A stretch of 64,000 nt of DNA, taken from the NCBI GenBank assembly GCA_030549205.1, contig JAUKTV010000003.1:434001-498000 (forward strand), read 5' to 3'. The position numbers and the translations under genes were made by a program. The notes beneath the pieces are model-generated. The model was given only the letters and a program-made list of their open reading frames with translations, was not told the DNA's origin and made no database searches. Origin of the DNA: Apiosordaria backusii. Its lineage: Eukaryota; Ascomycota; Sordariomycetes; Sordariales; Lasiosphaeriaceae. Shown here one piece after another: positions 43,413 to 54,785 of the stretch; position 1 is the first letter of the stretch, and every line of letters starts with the position of its first letter.

Positions 43413-44153
43413 GGTTGCTGTTTTGGGCTGTGTTTGTAATTTGTTGAAGCTGAGAGGGATATAATCTGTGAGCTCGTGAGCTGGAGAAGCTAGCGGATGA
43501 GTTGTTTCTTATAGACTCACTCTGAGATGTCTGTGAAGATGCTTAACTCCGATGTCGTGAATGTGGCTTAAATGTCGAATTCCCCTGGGGAGCGAGGGGT
43601 GTCATCCCGGCCTCGGTGCCGGCGGGCGGGCTCGGCACCCCGCACCTAAGGTACTCCCGCGCCCGCTGCGGGGCGTCATCTCCTCGGCTATGGCGTCATA
43701 GGTCTGAACTCCATCTGATAATGCCAGCCATCTATTTCAAGGGCCGTTGACAAATATGTGATGGCTGGTAGATAGATGTACTAGGCCAAGATAGCCTCAT
43801 AATCCCATATCAAAATCCCATTCAAAGAATCTGATCAGATTGCCACCTGCAGACTCTGCAAAAATCCATGATGCATTGATCCCTTTCCCCGCGGGTTCGC
43901 ATTGGGTGCTTATGCCAAGACCTACCCCTGCACAACCACCTCACCCATGACGTTCAACGACTTGCCTTCGACAGCCCGCCGCCACTTTAAGCCCCCCCGC
44001 GATATCAAATGTTCCTGAGGTGATTGATAAGCCATTTCTTTCACTGCTGCTAGATATATATCTTTTTTAATTGTGTCTTTGCGCCAGCAACCATTGCTCA
44101 TACCACAGCATTAAACTCAACCTAACCTCGTCACCTACAATAACACCGCGCCT
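43413..44153. other. Divergent promoter region with a GC-rich patch
   Basis: 740 bp between the reductase (leftward) and SelO (rightward). At 43575-43700 there is a GC-rich patch with an imperfect inverted repeat (CGGTGCC...GGCACC) and three copies of GTCAT-containing words. No gene seen. Confidence 0.45.
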
Positions 44154-46166
44154 ATGCGCTTCCCATTATCATCCCCATCAGCAGCATCCCGTTGTCTAGC
44201 CCTCGCCTCCCACCTCCGCTATCCACCACCCCCCTTCAACCAACTCCCCTTTTCCCACCACCGACCATTCTCCGTCCTCCCCTCCAACATGGCCACAAAC
44301 GGCACCACCCACCCCTCCTCCCCCGGCGGCCAGTCCCTATCCTCCCTCCCAAAAACCTGGACCCTCCCCTCCCTCCTCCCCCCAGACCCCTTATACCCCA
44401 CCCCCCACTCCTCCCACAGCACCCCCCGCGACGAAATCACCCCCCGACAAGTCCGCAACGGGCTCTTCACCTACGTCCGCCCCGAGCACCAATCCAACTA
44501 CGAGCTGTTGGCCATCTCCCCCGCCGCCTTCAAAACCCTCAATCTCTCCCTTGACGAAGCCACCACCAGTGAATTCCAAGAGACAGTAGTAGGGAATAAG
44601 CTCTGGGACTGGGACGAAAGCGACCCCAACAACAGGAACTACCCCTGGTCGCAAAACTACGGCGGATTCCAATTCGGTTCCTGGGCCGGCCAACTCGGTG
44701 ATGGGCGAGTAATCTCCTTATTTGAAACCACCAACAACAACACAGGGAGGAGATATGAATTACAGCTCAAAGGCGCGGGCATGACGCCCTACAGCAGGTT
44801 TGCAGACGGGAAAGCCGTGCTAAGGAGCAGCATAAGAGAGTTTGTCGTTTCGGAGGCGTTGCATGGATTAGGAATCCCGACTACGCGGGCGCTGGCGTTG
44901 ACGCTTTTGCCTGAGGAGAGGGTTAGGCGGGAGAGGATCGAGCCGGGGGCGATTGTGGTTCGGTTTGCAGAAACTTGGATACGGCTGGGGAACTTTGACT
45001 TGCTGAGGGCGAGGGGGGAGAGGGGGAATATGAGGATACTGGCGGAGGTGGTTGCGGAGGAGGTGTACAAGGGTTGGGAGAACTTGCCCGGGAGATTAGA
45101 AGAGGGGGAAATAACACCTAAAACGGGGGTCAAGAAGGAGGTTGTTGAGGGGCCGGAGGGGGAGGAGCAGAATCGATATGCGAGGTTGTATAGGGAAATT
45201 GTGAGGAGGAATGCGGCTACTGTGGCGAAGTGGCAGGCGTATGGGTTTATGAATGGGGTTTTGAACACCGACAACACGAGCATCTTTGGGTTGTCGATGG
45301 ATTTTGGCCCGTATGCGTTTATGGATGTTTTTGACCCGAGCTACACACCCAATCATGATGATCACATGCTCCGGTATAGCTACCGGAATCAGCCGACGAT
45401 TATCTGGTGGAATTTGGTTCGGTTAGGGGAGGCGCTGGGGGAGATGATGGGGGTTGGGGCCAGGATTGACGACAAGGAATACATCGAAAAGGGGGTTGTA
45501 GGCGAAGAAATGGAGAAGGGGATGGTTGCCAGGGCGGAGAAGGTGATTGAGCAAGCGGGGGAGGAGTACAAAGAGGTTTTCTTGAGGGAGTACAAGAGGT
45601 TGATGAGTGCCAGGTTGGGGCTCAAAGCTGTCAAAGAAGATGACTTTGATGGCTTATTTAGTCCGCTGCTGGATACGCTTGAAGCCTTGGAACTAGACTT
45701 CAATCTCTTTTTCAGGAGACTATCGTCTGTCAAGCTGGCTGATCTGGAGACGGAGGAGCAGAGAGCCGAACAGGCAAAGGTCTTCTTCTATAACGACGGC
45801 CTAAAGGAGACAAGTAGTGATGACCTGGAAAAGGTTGCGGACTGGCTTGCGTTTTGGAAGGAGAGAATCATTGAGGATTGGGGCACAGGGAAAGATGAGG
45901 AGAGAATCAAGGCTATGAAGGGTGTGAACCCTAATTTCACGCCGAGAGGGTGGATCATGGATGAGGTTATCAGACGGGTGGAGAAGGAGGGCGAGAGAGA
46001 TGTGCTGAAGCGGATTATTCACATGGCGACGTACCCGTTTGAAGACTCTTGGAGTGGGAGGGAATTTGACGGTTTTGTGTATGAAGGCGATGCGGCGGAG
46101 GAGAAGAGGTGGACTGGGGATGTGCCAAGAGGGGGGAGGGCGATGCAGTGCAGTTGCAGTTCTTAA
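44154..46166 (+). CDS. fmp40: SelO/Fmp40 protein adenylyltransferase (pseudokinase AMPylase), mitochondrial
   Basis: Intronless, 670 residues. The N-terminal ~45 residues are Ser/Arg/Pro-rich without acids, as for a mitochondrial presequence; a second ATG at residue 46 (MATNGTTHPSS) could give a cytosolic form. Family blocks are FGSWAGQLGDGRVISLFE, YELQLKGAGMTPYSRFADGK, SSIREFVVSEALHGLGIPTT and the catalytic/metal segment VLNTDNTSIFGLSMDFGPYAF. SelO has an inverted ATP orientation and transfers AMP to Ser/Thr/Tyr on mitochondrial proteins in redox control. The C-terminus is MQCSCSS. Animal SelO ends with a selenocysteine in the equivalent Cys-x-Ser-Ser-like tail; here the position is Cys (TGC). 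The 5' part is extremely C-rich (CCC/TCC codons) and the 3' part G-rich, a codon-usage switch within one frame. Identification secure. Confidence 0.93.
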   Translation: MRFPLSSPSAASRCLALASHLRYPPPPFNQLPFSHHRPFSVLPSNMATNGTTHPSSPGGQSLSSLPKTWTLPSLLPPDPLYPTPHSSHSTPRDEITPRQVRNGLFTYVRPEHQSNYELLAISPAAFKTLNLSLDEATTSEFQETVVGNKLWDWDESDPNNRNYPWSQNYGGFQFGSWAGQLGDGRVISLFETTNNNTGRRYELQLKGAGMTPYSRFADGKAVLRSSIREFVVSEALHGLGIPTTRALALTLLPEERVRRERIEPGAIVVRFAETWIRLGNFDLLRARGERGNMRILAEVVAEEVYKGWENLPGRLEEGEITPKTGVKKEVVEGPEGEEQNRYARLYREIVRRNAATVAKWQAYGFMNGVLNTDNTSIFGLSMDFGPYAFMDVFDPSYTPNHDDHMLRYSYRNQPTIIWWNLVRLGEALGEMMGVGARIDDKEYIEKGVVGEEMEKGMVARAEKVIEQAGEEYKEVFLREYKRLMSARLGLKAVKEDDFDGLFSPLLDTLEALELDFNLFFRRLSSVKLADLETEEQRAEQAKVFFYNDGLKETSSDDLEKVADWLAFWKERIIEDWGTGKDEERIKAMKGVNPNFTPRGWIMDEVIRRVEKEGERDVLKRIIHMATYPFEDSWSGREFDGFVYEGDAAEEKRWTGDVPRGGRAMQCSCSS

Positions 46167-46558
46167 ACTTGCGTGTGCGGTTTTGGTATAGAATAACTAA
46201 TTAGAACGTGTCAAATACCAAGTTAAGTATTTGAAACAACAAAAATGTTGATCAGAAGCTGTTGTAAGTAGGTAATAAAATGCAATTTGTATGTAGAAGT
46301 GTTATATATACAATCGACCCCTAAAAGGATCAAACTAAAAAAGGAAAATATCCGGTAGATATAAATAAAGAAAGGACAATATGAATTATGCGTTTTCCCT
46401 TTCCCTTTCCCTTTCCCTTTCCCTTTCCCTTTCCCTTTCCCTTTCCCTTTCCCTTCCCCTTCCCCTTTCCCTTTCCATTCATCCCCTAGCTACATCATCC
46501 ACACACTGATATGTTCTATTCGTGTTCATCATATCCCATCATATCGACATCCCGTCGT
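46167..46558. other. Intergenic region between convergent SelO and glucoamylase genes
   Basis: About 390 bp containing both 3' ends and the TTTCCC hexanucleotide repeat. AT-rich otherwise. Confidence 0.6.
46394..46475. repeat. TTTCCC hexanucleotide tandem repeat
   Basis: About thirteen tandem TTTCCC units (GGGAAA on the other strand), the last few degenerate (TTCCCC), between two convergent genes. It is not the telomere sequence TTAGGG. Confidence 0.9.
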
Positions 46559-48531
46559 TTATTGCCAGTTGTCATTCTTCTGCTGGATGTTGCAAGTAGC
46601 AGCAGGGACAGTGTAGCTCCTGTTATTACCGCCCTCCCAGGTGACACCAGCAACGCCGTTGGTGATGCGGAAGTACTTGTACTGCACGTTGCTGCCGGCC
46701 TGGATGGGCACGGTGATGGCCCAGAGGGGGTCAGAGCCGGTGTAGCCAGCAGCAGACAGAGGAATGGCCTTGTTCACATCCCAGCTGCCCAGCTCAGGAA
46801 CGTTGCCGACGATCTTGATGACCTGGCCCACCTGGGTCGAGGCGCGCTGGTTAAAAGTAACGAAAACCTTCTCGGGGTTGGTGCAGCCGGTGGGGACCTT
46901 GGTGACCTGCTCGACCGGGGCGTTGGGGGCGGGGGAGATGCTGGAGGGGAAAGAAGGAGTGGGAGGGAGAGAGTAGCTGCTGGCAATCTCAAACTTCTGG
47001 CACTGGCCCGAAGGGAGCGAGGTGGCCTGGCCAGCGCCCCAGCCGGAGGGAATATAACCGTCGCGGCGGGCGGTGGCGGTGAGGAAGGCGGAGTAAGACC
47101 AGGTGAGATCGGGGGCGGCGATGGGGGCACCGGAGTTGCGGTCGAACTGCTCGGGCAGGGCGCCGTTGGAGTGGGCGTAGCGGGAGTTGATTTCGATGAA
47201 ACCGTCGGCGTAGGCAGTAATCGCGGAGATGATCTGGTTGTAGATGGTAGAGCCGGCGGCGTGGGTGCCGACGGTGGCGCCGGCGACCTGGTCACGGAAG
47301 AAGGGGAGAGAGGTCTGGGTGATGGTGATGGAACCCTGAGACTTCCAGACGAGGAGGGCATCGTAGAGCTGCTCGGCGGCGGCGAAGGTGCTCAAGAACC
47401 AGGGGTTGCCGTTGTAGTAGACATCCTCGGAGTAGCGGCCGACGGCAACAGCCTTGTTCTGGGCGATGCCACGGTTGATGTTGTAGATGGAGCGGAAAGA
47501 GTCAACAACAGCCTTGTGGTTGGAGAGAGCCTTGTCGGAGCAGGGCTGGAAGGTGTTGGCATCGCAACCGGCAGAGGGGTCGAAGTTGTGGATGGCGACG
47601 AGGAGCGAGTTGGCATCAAGGCCGCGGCGGTATTCGCCGCCGTTGATGTTGGAGACGATGAAACCCTCACGGGCGTTCCAGAAAGACTGCTGGAAGCAGA
47701 GGACCTGGGGGGCAACGGTCGTGTAGACACGAGTGGGCTTGCCCAGGACGGCGCCAAGCTGGGCACCCTCGATCAGAGCACGGTGGGTGCTAGCGATGGT
47801 GAAGAAAGCGCTGCCGGAAACCTCCTCCCAGAGATCGAAACCGGTCTGGTTCCAGTACTGGGCAGAGTACTTGAGATCGTTCTCAATAGTGGGCCAGACC
47901 TGGCTCGCAGCGGTAGCCTTGTGGCCGTTCTCAACGAGCCACTTGGCGTACCGGATCAGAGCGATAGCACGGAGGGGAGGGCCATCTCTCTGAGGGCGGC
48001 CCCACGCGCCAGAGAACTCCTTGAGGTCGACCATGAACTTGGCCTCCCCAAGACCCTGGCCATCGCTAAGACCACCTGAGGGGTTGCCAACACCCTGGAG
48101 CTTGGCCTGGGAACCAACGTAGTTCTTGAGCTGCGTGTGGAGATCGGTGGTGTAGTTGCGGGCAAAGGCATCAGCGATGCCCTTAAAGACAAGAGCAGCA
48201 TCTCTAGTCCAGGTGTACCAGTCTATTATTTTGTCAGCCAAGTATATCTCATGTAGTTCACGTTCAGATACTTACAGTCAGGGTTGGCCCGGGAAGGGCT
48301 GGCAACAACGACACCAGCGGGGACGCCCTGGTTGGCAACAGCGCAGCCGTTGGGGCCGATGTTGCAGAGGAGGCGTTGCCAGGCGATGGGAGTTTCTCTG
48401 TTGACCCAATCGTCGACGCTGCGCTTGAGAAGGTTGGCCTCGCGTCTCTCACGGGACACTTGGTCGGGCAGACCCATCACCGACTGAACGGCGCAGGCGC
48501 CCAGCAGGGCGAACTTGGACAGGGCGTGCAT
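46559..48531 (-). CDS. gla1: Secreted glucoamylase, GH15 with C-terminal CBM20 starch-binding domain
   Basis: Two exons read leftwards: 48276-48531 and 46559-48222. The intron is phase 1 (donor GTAAGT, acceptor AATAATAG) and rebuilds NPDYWYTWTRDAALV. Product 639 residues. The start MHALSKFALLGACAVQSVMG is a signal peptide; LLKR at 34-37 fits a Kex2-type propeptide cut. The GH15 catalytic domain has the general acid in GFDLWEEVSGSAFF (about 217) and the general base in LPEQFDR (about 443). A short Pro/Ser linker leads to CBM20 (about 538-639: VFVTFNQRAST, GNVPELGSWDVNKAIPL, YKYFRI, WEGGNNRSYTVP). It releases glucose from starch ends outside the cell. Codons are strongly C-biased at the third position, suggesting high expression. 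An upstream in-frame ATG at 48642 was not chosen because it would bury the signal peptide. Confidence 0.96.
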
Positions 48532-50712
48532 GGTGGGAAAGAAGAGACCGGTTGCGTTCAGGTTCCAGTTCCAGGGGTTGATTGACTCGGAGGCTGCTGG
48601 GATGAGGTCCTGAATGAGGCTGGGAATGGCAAGGAAGGCCATGTTTACTTATACTCGAAATCTGTCTATACAACTGCCATGTGGTACGGGAGGCTGCTGT
48701 GCTCGGGCCGGGGTGCGAGCCGAGGGCCAGCCACAACGTCAAGGGCGTCCACGGCGTCCAAGCCGTTGGCACGGTGGAGCTGACGAGGGAAAGGGCCGAC
48801 CTCAAGGTGTGAGCAAGATGGCTTCTCGGTGTTTCTCGTGCTCGGTGCTACGATACCCAGAGCAGAGTGACGCCAGGAACCGGGGGTGTGACCGGGGCTG
48901 CGGGAAGGGAAGGGTACAGGCGGGTGCGAGGCATTCGCCAGACGTTGACAGCGTTATCCGTACAGCGGAGCTTCTAGAGGCGGTTGCGCTTTGCTGTATT
49001 CTGTGTACTAATCCCCAGGAAGGCGGACTACTTGCTTCGTAGGAGGTTAACCGAGATACCAGGCACCTTGGCCACAAGCTCTTGGAAAAGCACCGATGTC
49101 TAGCCGGCAACCAGGGGCCCAAAAGACGTCATCACCTTGGGCAGCGATAGAAGGGGATTGGCCGCCAGCCCGGCTTTACTGGGTCTGGCGGACTGCCGCG
49201 GCCTGAGGTGGTGAGAGGCCACGAGTTGGGTGGTGACGCCGGACGGATGCATGAACCACGGAAATACCCATAAAAATCATGGGGATGGGAGAATCTCACT
49301 TACATGCAGTGTGGGGAGCATGGACTGGGGTACTCGGGTAGCAACATGGAGTCTGGGGAGAATGCCAAATTAGGCGACCCGAGACAGGAGGAGCACAAAA
49401 CTCAGGAACAGGCAGGCATGTTCAATCCATGTGACGAATGCGGGGAGAGCTGTCATCCGATGTCTTTGATGAACAGGTTGCTAGCTACCTTATCTAGGTA
49501 ATATGTACATGTATTTACTATGATACTATGTGTCTGTGTTATCTTCGACGCAATAAACTATACAGCAGCTGTACCTGCAGTGGGAATACACGAGAGGCAC
49601 TCTGCTCTGGCTGGCCTCCCATGATCATGGAGACAGCCTCCCTCCTTGGAATACATACACGATATGCAGATCATAGCTAGTTCAACGGTTACGGTAGCGT
49701 CGGCCCCGCAATTACAGATTTGAATCGGTCCGTCCAACGGTTTCAAGCCTTCTCCCCCAGAGGAAACTATCTAGGAAACGGGTGTGGTGAGGTCGCAGTG
49801 CCGTTCCCCGCGTCGGCAGCTGGACCCCAGATTGTGGGGTCCCCGGCTTCCCCACGAGAAAGGAAACTCGCACCGACAGCAAAGCCATAAACTTCATCAC
49901 ATGCCTCAGCTACAAGATCGCCGCGAAGTAACATCGTCCAAATACCTGCAGGAACACATCAGGCTCAAGTCTTGTCGCGCCGAGTAACGCCGACTACATT
50001 CAAGAAATTGGAATGTGGGAGTCCAGCATGAAGATGAGGACATCGTCATCGGTCCTTTTCTTTCAGAAACTCTGAATAGCATCGGAGCAGACTCCGAGAC
50101 TCCTGTAAACATGGCAGCAAAAATCAGAGATAGAGGCAGCAAATACGCAAGACAAGAATTCACAAGCAATGGCTGATGGACAAAATGTAGGTAGGCTATG
50201 GTTTCCCCCAGCGTCAAGGACCGATGGTCTCTGCGAACGGCTTGGAATATAGCATCTCGTAAAATCTGTCTTCACAACGCTCAAGCGCCGAAACGCGAAC
50301 GAAGCTCCCACAGAATTCGGTCAATCTTGGACCTGTCGGTAGAGCTGACATCATGAAAAAGGATGGCATCCATGGTAATACCGAACTGCACCAGCGCTGC
50401 GACCCTGACCGCCCGAAGGCAGCAGAGGAACACTGGGCACAGGACCGTTGAAGAGAGAAGGAAAAGAGAAACCAGAAATTCTCTGCCTGGCCTCACCTAA
50501 ATACAAAAATTTCTAGTGGATAGTGGCCCGTGCATGCATGCAAATTTGGCCAGCCTTGCAGCTTATCTTATCAATCCACCCCATTTTGTGACCCACTTTA
50601 ACTGTTGGAACTTGTCAGCCTCACGTCCAGCTTGTTGCCTCACCTTGCTGGCGTCGTAGCTTTTTTTGGTCCTCAATTCCATCATCTCCATCGTTTGCGC
50701 ACACACAGCAAA
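48532..50712. other. Divergent intergenic region between glucoamylase and snu66
   Basis: 2.2 kb. The left half is the glucoamylase promoter, where carbon-regulated control would be expected, but I could not identify a definite binding-site cluster. Short frames show no domain. Confidence 0.45.
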
Positions 50713-52744
50713 ATGGACGCCGCATCAATAGAAGAAATCAACAAGGTCCGCCGGGCTATGGGCATGAAGCCCCTGCCCGTCCCCGGAGCCGCGCCGCAAG
50801 AAGCAGCCAAAGAGCCATCCCCCGACCCCGAGACAGGCGAGAAGGCGAGCACCCTCGAGATCCGCGAAGCCGAAGGATTTGAAAATTACCGAAAGGCCCA
50901 AGAAGCTGAAGAGGCTAAACGGAAACGCGCCGAAAAACTTGCCGCGATCAAGAAGGCGCGTGAGCTGGCACAGCGCAATGCAGTCTTGCAGGGCAAAGGC
51001 CTTGCCGACGACGATGACGAACTCGATACCAAGTCCTGGCTGAAGAGCCAAAAGAAGCGACAGAAGAAGATTGAAGCGGAACAAAAGGCTCAGGAGGAGA
51101 AGGAGGCGGCGGCAAGGAAGGCGGCCGAGCACACGGCTGCTGATTTGGCGGGTGTCAAGGTTGCGCATGACATGACGAGCTTTTTGGACGGCGATGATCA
51201 AATCCTCACATTGAAAGATACGGGAGTGCTAGAAAACGAGGATAAGGGCGATGAGTTGGAGAACTTTGAGCTGAGAGAGCGGGAGAAGCTGAAGGAGAGG
51301 CTAGATCTGAAGAAGAAGAAGCCGGTGTACGATCCAAACGACATTGACGAGACTGGTCAAATCGGCATTTTGTCCCATTACGACGAAGAGATTAATGGTA
51401 AAAAGAGGAAGGCATTCACACTGGATGTAGGGGGTGCATCATCAGATTTGGCCGATATTCTTGCTCAGGCACCAGTACAAAAGAGGAGGCAACAAGTGGG
51501 CGATCTTGATACTCTTGGTAAGCACCAGCCCCGTTTCCTACAACTAATTCGATCAACATACTAATATCTTTCCCACAGAGGATGCCCCTCCTCCAGTATC
51601 AGACTACCTCGACGCCGCAGAAATCAAGGTCAAAAAGCCCAAGAAAAAGTCCAAGTCAACGCGCCAAAAGAAGGAAGACGACGATGTGCTCTTCCCAGGG
51701 GACACCACCAATCTCGACAACGACATGGATATTGACGGCGGCGCCATCACATTCACCAAGAAGCGCAAAGTAATCACAGACGATAACCTTGTCGACGACG
51801 ACGACCTCCAATCCTCCCTGGCCAAGCAAAGAAGAGACGCCCTCAAAAAGCGGAAAAAGACGCGTCCAGAGGACATTGCCCGTCAGCTCCGCGAAACAAC
51901 CAACGACCCCGACGACGCTCTCCCCTCGACAGAAAAAGGCGTCGTCATTGATGAAATCAGCGAATTCGTTGACACGCTCCGCGCAGACCGGGAAGAAGAA
52001 CAGCGCAAGAAGACAACCAAACCAAAGACCGAGAACGGACCCGCGCCAGTAACAGCCATGGAAGACGAGTCGGATTCAGACGAAGAAATGGGCGACGTCC
52101 ACGATCCTCGCAATGAATACGATCACTCTATCCGCCGCGCCACGACCCCCTTGGCCGACCTCCCGCTAGGTGTAGAGGAAGAAAAGACCGTGTCCCAAGG
52201 CATGGGCGCCACCCTCTCCCTCCTCCGCGACCGGCACCTCCTTGAAGAAGGCCAAGGCGCCGAAGCTGCCGACAAATTCCGGCAGCGCCAGAGGTTCCTC
52301 ACCGAACTCAACCGGCGCATGGCTTTGTTTGACGAGGAGACGCGTATCCAGCGTGAGAAGGATCGAGATAGTGAGAGATTCAAGAGGATGTCCACAAAAG
52401 AAAAGGAGATGTGGCAGCAGCAGCAGAATTCCATGCGGGAGATGCACCAGAGCAGGGTTATTGACGCGCTGTATAGGGAGGGGTACAAGCCGGATGTGCA
52501 GCTGAGGTATATTGACGAGGATGGGAGGAGCTTGGGGCAGAAGGAGGCGTTCAAGGAGTTGAGTCATCAGTTCCATGGGAAGGGGAGCGGGAAGGGCAAG
52601 ACGGATAAGAAGCTGAAGAAGCTGGCGGAGGAGAGGAGGAGGATGGAGCAGAGTATTTTGGATGCGGGGCAGATTGTGGGGTTGGGGAGTGCGGCGAGGG
52701 ATCAGGGGAAGAGGAGGAGGGAGGCGGGGGTTAGGTTGGCTTAG
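50713..52744 (+). CDS. snu66: Snu66/SART1 family U4/U6.U5 tri-snRNP protein
   Basis: Two exons, 50713-51517 and 51579-52744; the intron is phase 1 (donor GTAAGC, branch CTAAT, acceptor CCCACAG). Product 656 residues. The protein is highly charged throughout. N-terminal coiled segments rich in Glu/Lys/Ala (about 50-190) include the block DDELDTKSWLKSQKK and AHDMTSFLDGDDQILTLKDT. Then come YDPNDIDETGQIGILSHYD, a middle Lys/Asp region, and the C-terminal signature GYKPDVQLRYIDEDGR-SLG with FKELSHQFHGKGSGKGK, diagnostic of SART1. Human SART1 and yeast Snu66 are stable tri-snRNP components needed for spliceosome activation in the nucleus. I chose the ATG in CAAAATGG that starts MDAASIEEINKVRRAMGMKP. 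Confidence 0.95.
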
Positions 52745-53452
52745 GGGGGTTGTGGGATATGACTGGTAGGTGGGTGGGTGTCAACATCTGGTCGATGGGC
52801 GTCAGAATGGATGAGAAGAGTGACATAAAGGTGCTTTACCCTTTCCTTGCTTTTGACATTGGATTTGTTGTTAATATCACGTATTTTTTATTTTGCTGAC
52901 GATGGTGCCTGTGGTTTTGTAGTGTGCTTTCAAGGTAAGCTGTATTTGATGTGATTTGATGAAGTGTGACGTGTTGTGTAGTGTATTGCCTTGCACTCTT
53001 GAGACCTCGTGAACAAAAAGGCCTAAAATGACAAAGAAGCCACAAGTAAGCACCGAATAAGATTGGATGGATGTGTTTTGGTGGGAAGTGTTTTGCATCA
53101 TGATCTCTAAACCGAACGAACCAAGCTTGTTAAATGTCTATGTTAGACCTATTCAACACACACTTATGTAAATGAAGATGACGATGCTATTCTACATTAT
53201 TCCGTTTCATGCCCCAACAAGTACAACAATGCACTTCACTGCGGTGAAACTGATATGGAGAGATGCCCTGGCTAGGGGCCGAATAGTGGGTAGGTTTGGA
53301 AGGTTGGTGATGTTGTCGGGTTTGAAGGTGCTGGAGTGAGGAATCGTTGTTGGTAGCTGTTATTGCAACCATGATTAGACTGTTAGATACAAATCTTGTT
53401 TCGTTTTATGTTCTTGTCTTATATACAACCCATACACCAAATCCCTCTATTC
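52745..53452. other. Intergenic region between convergent genes
   Basis: About 700 bp of AT-richer sequence between the stops of snu66 and the PEX39-like gene. No coding or RNA feature seen. Confidence 0.55.
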
Positions 53453-54276
53453 TCAAGCCTCAGGCAAAGGCGGAAAAGCCTCATCCAACACCTTCCCAAA
53501 GTGACCCTGATCATCATCCCCTCGCCCCCCCTCCCCAGCATCAACAACAACCCTATTCCTCTCCCACGGCTTAAGCGGCACCTTCCTCCCCCCCACCGGC
53601 GTAACCCCCTCCACCCTCACAACCCGTTCCTCAATCTCCCTAATCCCCTCAATCGTCTTCCCCGTCGTCACCGCTTCAATAATCGCCTGAAACTTGTTAG
53701 GGTACTCCCCCTTCCTATCCCCTCCCCGCCCTTCCCTTCCCCCCTCCTCCCCACCATCATCATCATCATCATCAACCGCCTTTTTTGACAAATCCACCTT
53801 TACCCCACCTGTCCTCTGCCATTCTGGGACTTGCTCCTCCTCTTGCTTGTTTTCTTCCTCTTCTTGTGGTGATGGGATGGGGATGGAGGTGGTGTTGTTG
53901 AGTTTCTTTTGGATGTTTACGTACAGCCAGGAAGATTTCTTGAGGATTTCCTCGTCGGGGTTTAAGGGGATGTTGGAGGAGAGGTAGGTGGGGATTGGGA
54001 TGGTGAGGTTGAATTTGGTGGTGTAGTAGGAGGCGCGGGAGGAGAGGATGGAGGAGAGGACTTGGGATTTGGTGAAGGGGGAGGAGAGGGAGGAAGGGGA
54101 GAGGAGGGGGCCGAGGGTGGTTACTAGGGATTGCTAAAGGGGTTGGTTAGTACGGGAGTGGGATATATCAAGGGGGAGCGGGGGGGGAAAGGTACCATGA
54201 ATTCTCGGTCTGAGGCCCAGGGGTAGGTGTTGAAGGCTAGGAGGGTTTGGTCTGGGGTTGTGGTTGGGGTGGACAT
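53453..54276 (-). CDS. pex39: PEX39-like peroxin (DUF5572/C6orf226 family) with KPWE motif
   Basis: Two exons read leftwards: 54196-54276 and 53453-54133; the 62-bp intron is phase 0 (donor GTACCT, acceptor CCTTTAG). Product 253 residues. Exon 1 encodes TLLAFNTYPWASDREFM; exon 2 begins QSLVTTLGPLL. The conserved core is in the C-terminal half: YPNKFQAIIEAVTTGKTIEG, then IREIEERV, and the motif LKPWER near residue 213. From what I recall of recent work, PEX39 carries an (R/K)PWE motif and helps the receptor Pex7 import PTS2 cargo into peroxisomes. The N-terminal 130 residues with SSWLYVNIQKKL are an extra fungal part, and a run of six Asp is encoded by a CAT repeat. Start chosen at 54276 because it is the only ATG feeding the exon. 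Confidence 0.7.
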
Positions 54277-54677
54277 TTTGGTTGTAAGTTGAGGTGGTAG
54301 ATCAGAATGTCAAGGTTCGGAGTTTGGGGTGGTGAGTGAGATGGTCAAACTGGTGGTGGCGGGGTGGGTTGACTACCGAGGATGTTGGGGTGAGGTCGTG
54401 AGAGATGATGGGAGTGATTGTTTAGAAGGTTTGAAAATGATGTGATATGTGAGGATTAGAGGTCAGGATTCTGGCTCAGATTCTGTATGTATATGAAACA
54501 CTCAATGTTGGCGATGTGGTGAGTGACTGAGTGGTTGGAGTCGCATGTGAAAGCGAGGGAACCCCCACCATCATAGAGACAGTGCGGTGGACTGTGTGAA
54601 TACAGGTGCAGACTGTATCTAGTTCCACAATTCAGAGACAGGACATGGATTCTGTTCTATGGCAGGCATCTTTCCAA
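54277..54677. other. Intergenic region left of the transposon
   Basis: About 400 bp: the promoter side of the PEX39-like gene, ending in the target-site copy CTTTCCAA at 54670-54677. Nothing else seen. Confidence 0.55.
54670..54677. repeat. Target-site duplication, left copy
   Basis: CTTTCCAA, identical to 58300-58307 on the other side of the element. Confidence 0.8.
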
Positions 54678-54785
54678 CGGGACCTCTATATTTACTGTGT
54701 AAAAATTATATTTTTACTGTATTCCACTACACTTTACCTATTATAGATATGCTCTACAATGTTAGCCACAGCTAAATTTTGCAGT
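54678..54785 (+). repeat. Left terminal inverted repeat
   Basis: Outer ~50 bp plus an inner block at 54757-54785, inverted at the right end. The left copy carries A where the right copy (reversed) has G at several sites, a RIP-like pattern. Confidence 0.8.

Noticed and set aside
43575..43700. tRNA or second 5S gene in the GC-rich patch
   Set aside because: No A/B box pair, no cloverleaf and no poly-T terminator; it does not match 5S core words.
46394..46475. Possible telomere or interstitial telomeric repeat
   Set aside because: The unit is TTTCCC/GGGAAA, not TTAGGG, and normal genes lie on both sides.
46511..48079. 522-codon open frame on the plus strand opposite glucoamylase
   Set aside because: Shadow frame, Gly/Val/Asp-rich as expected from the complement of C-ending codons; no domain.
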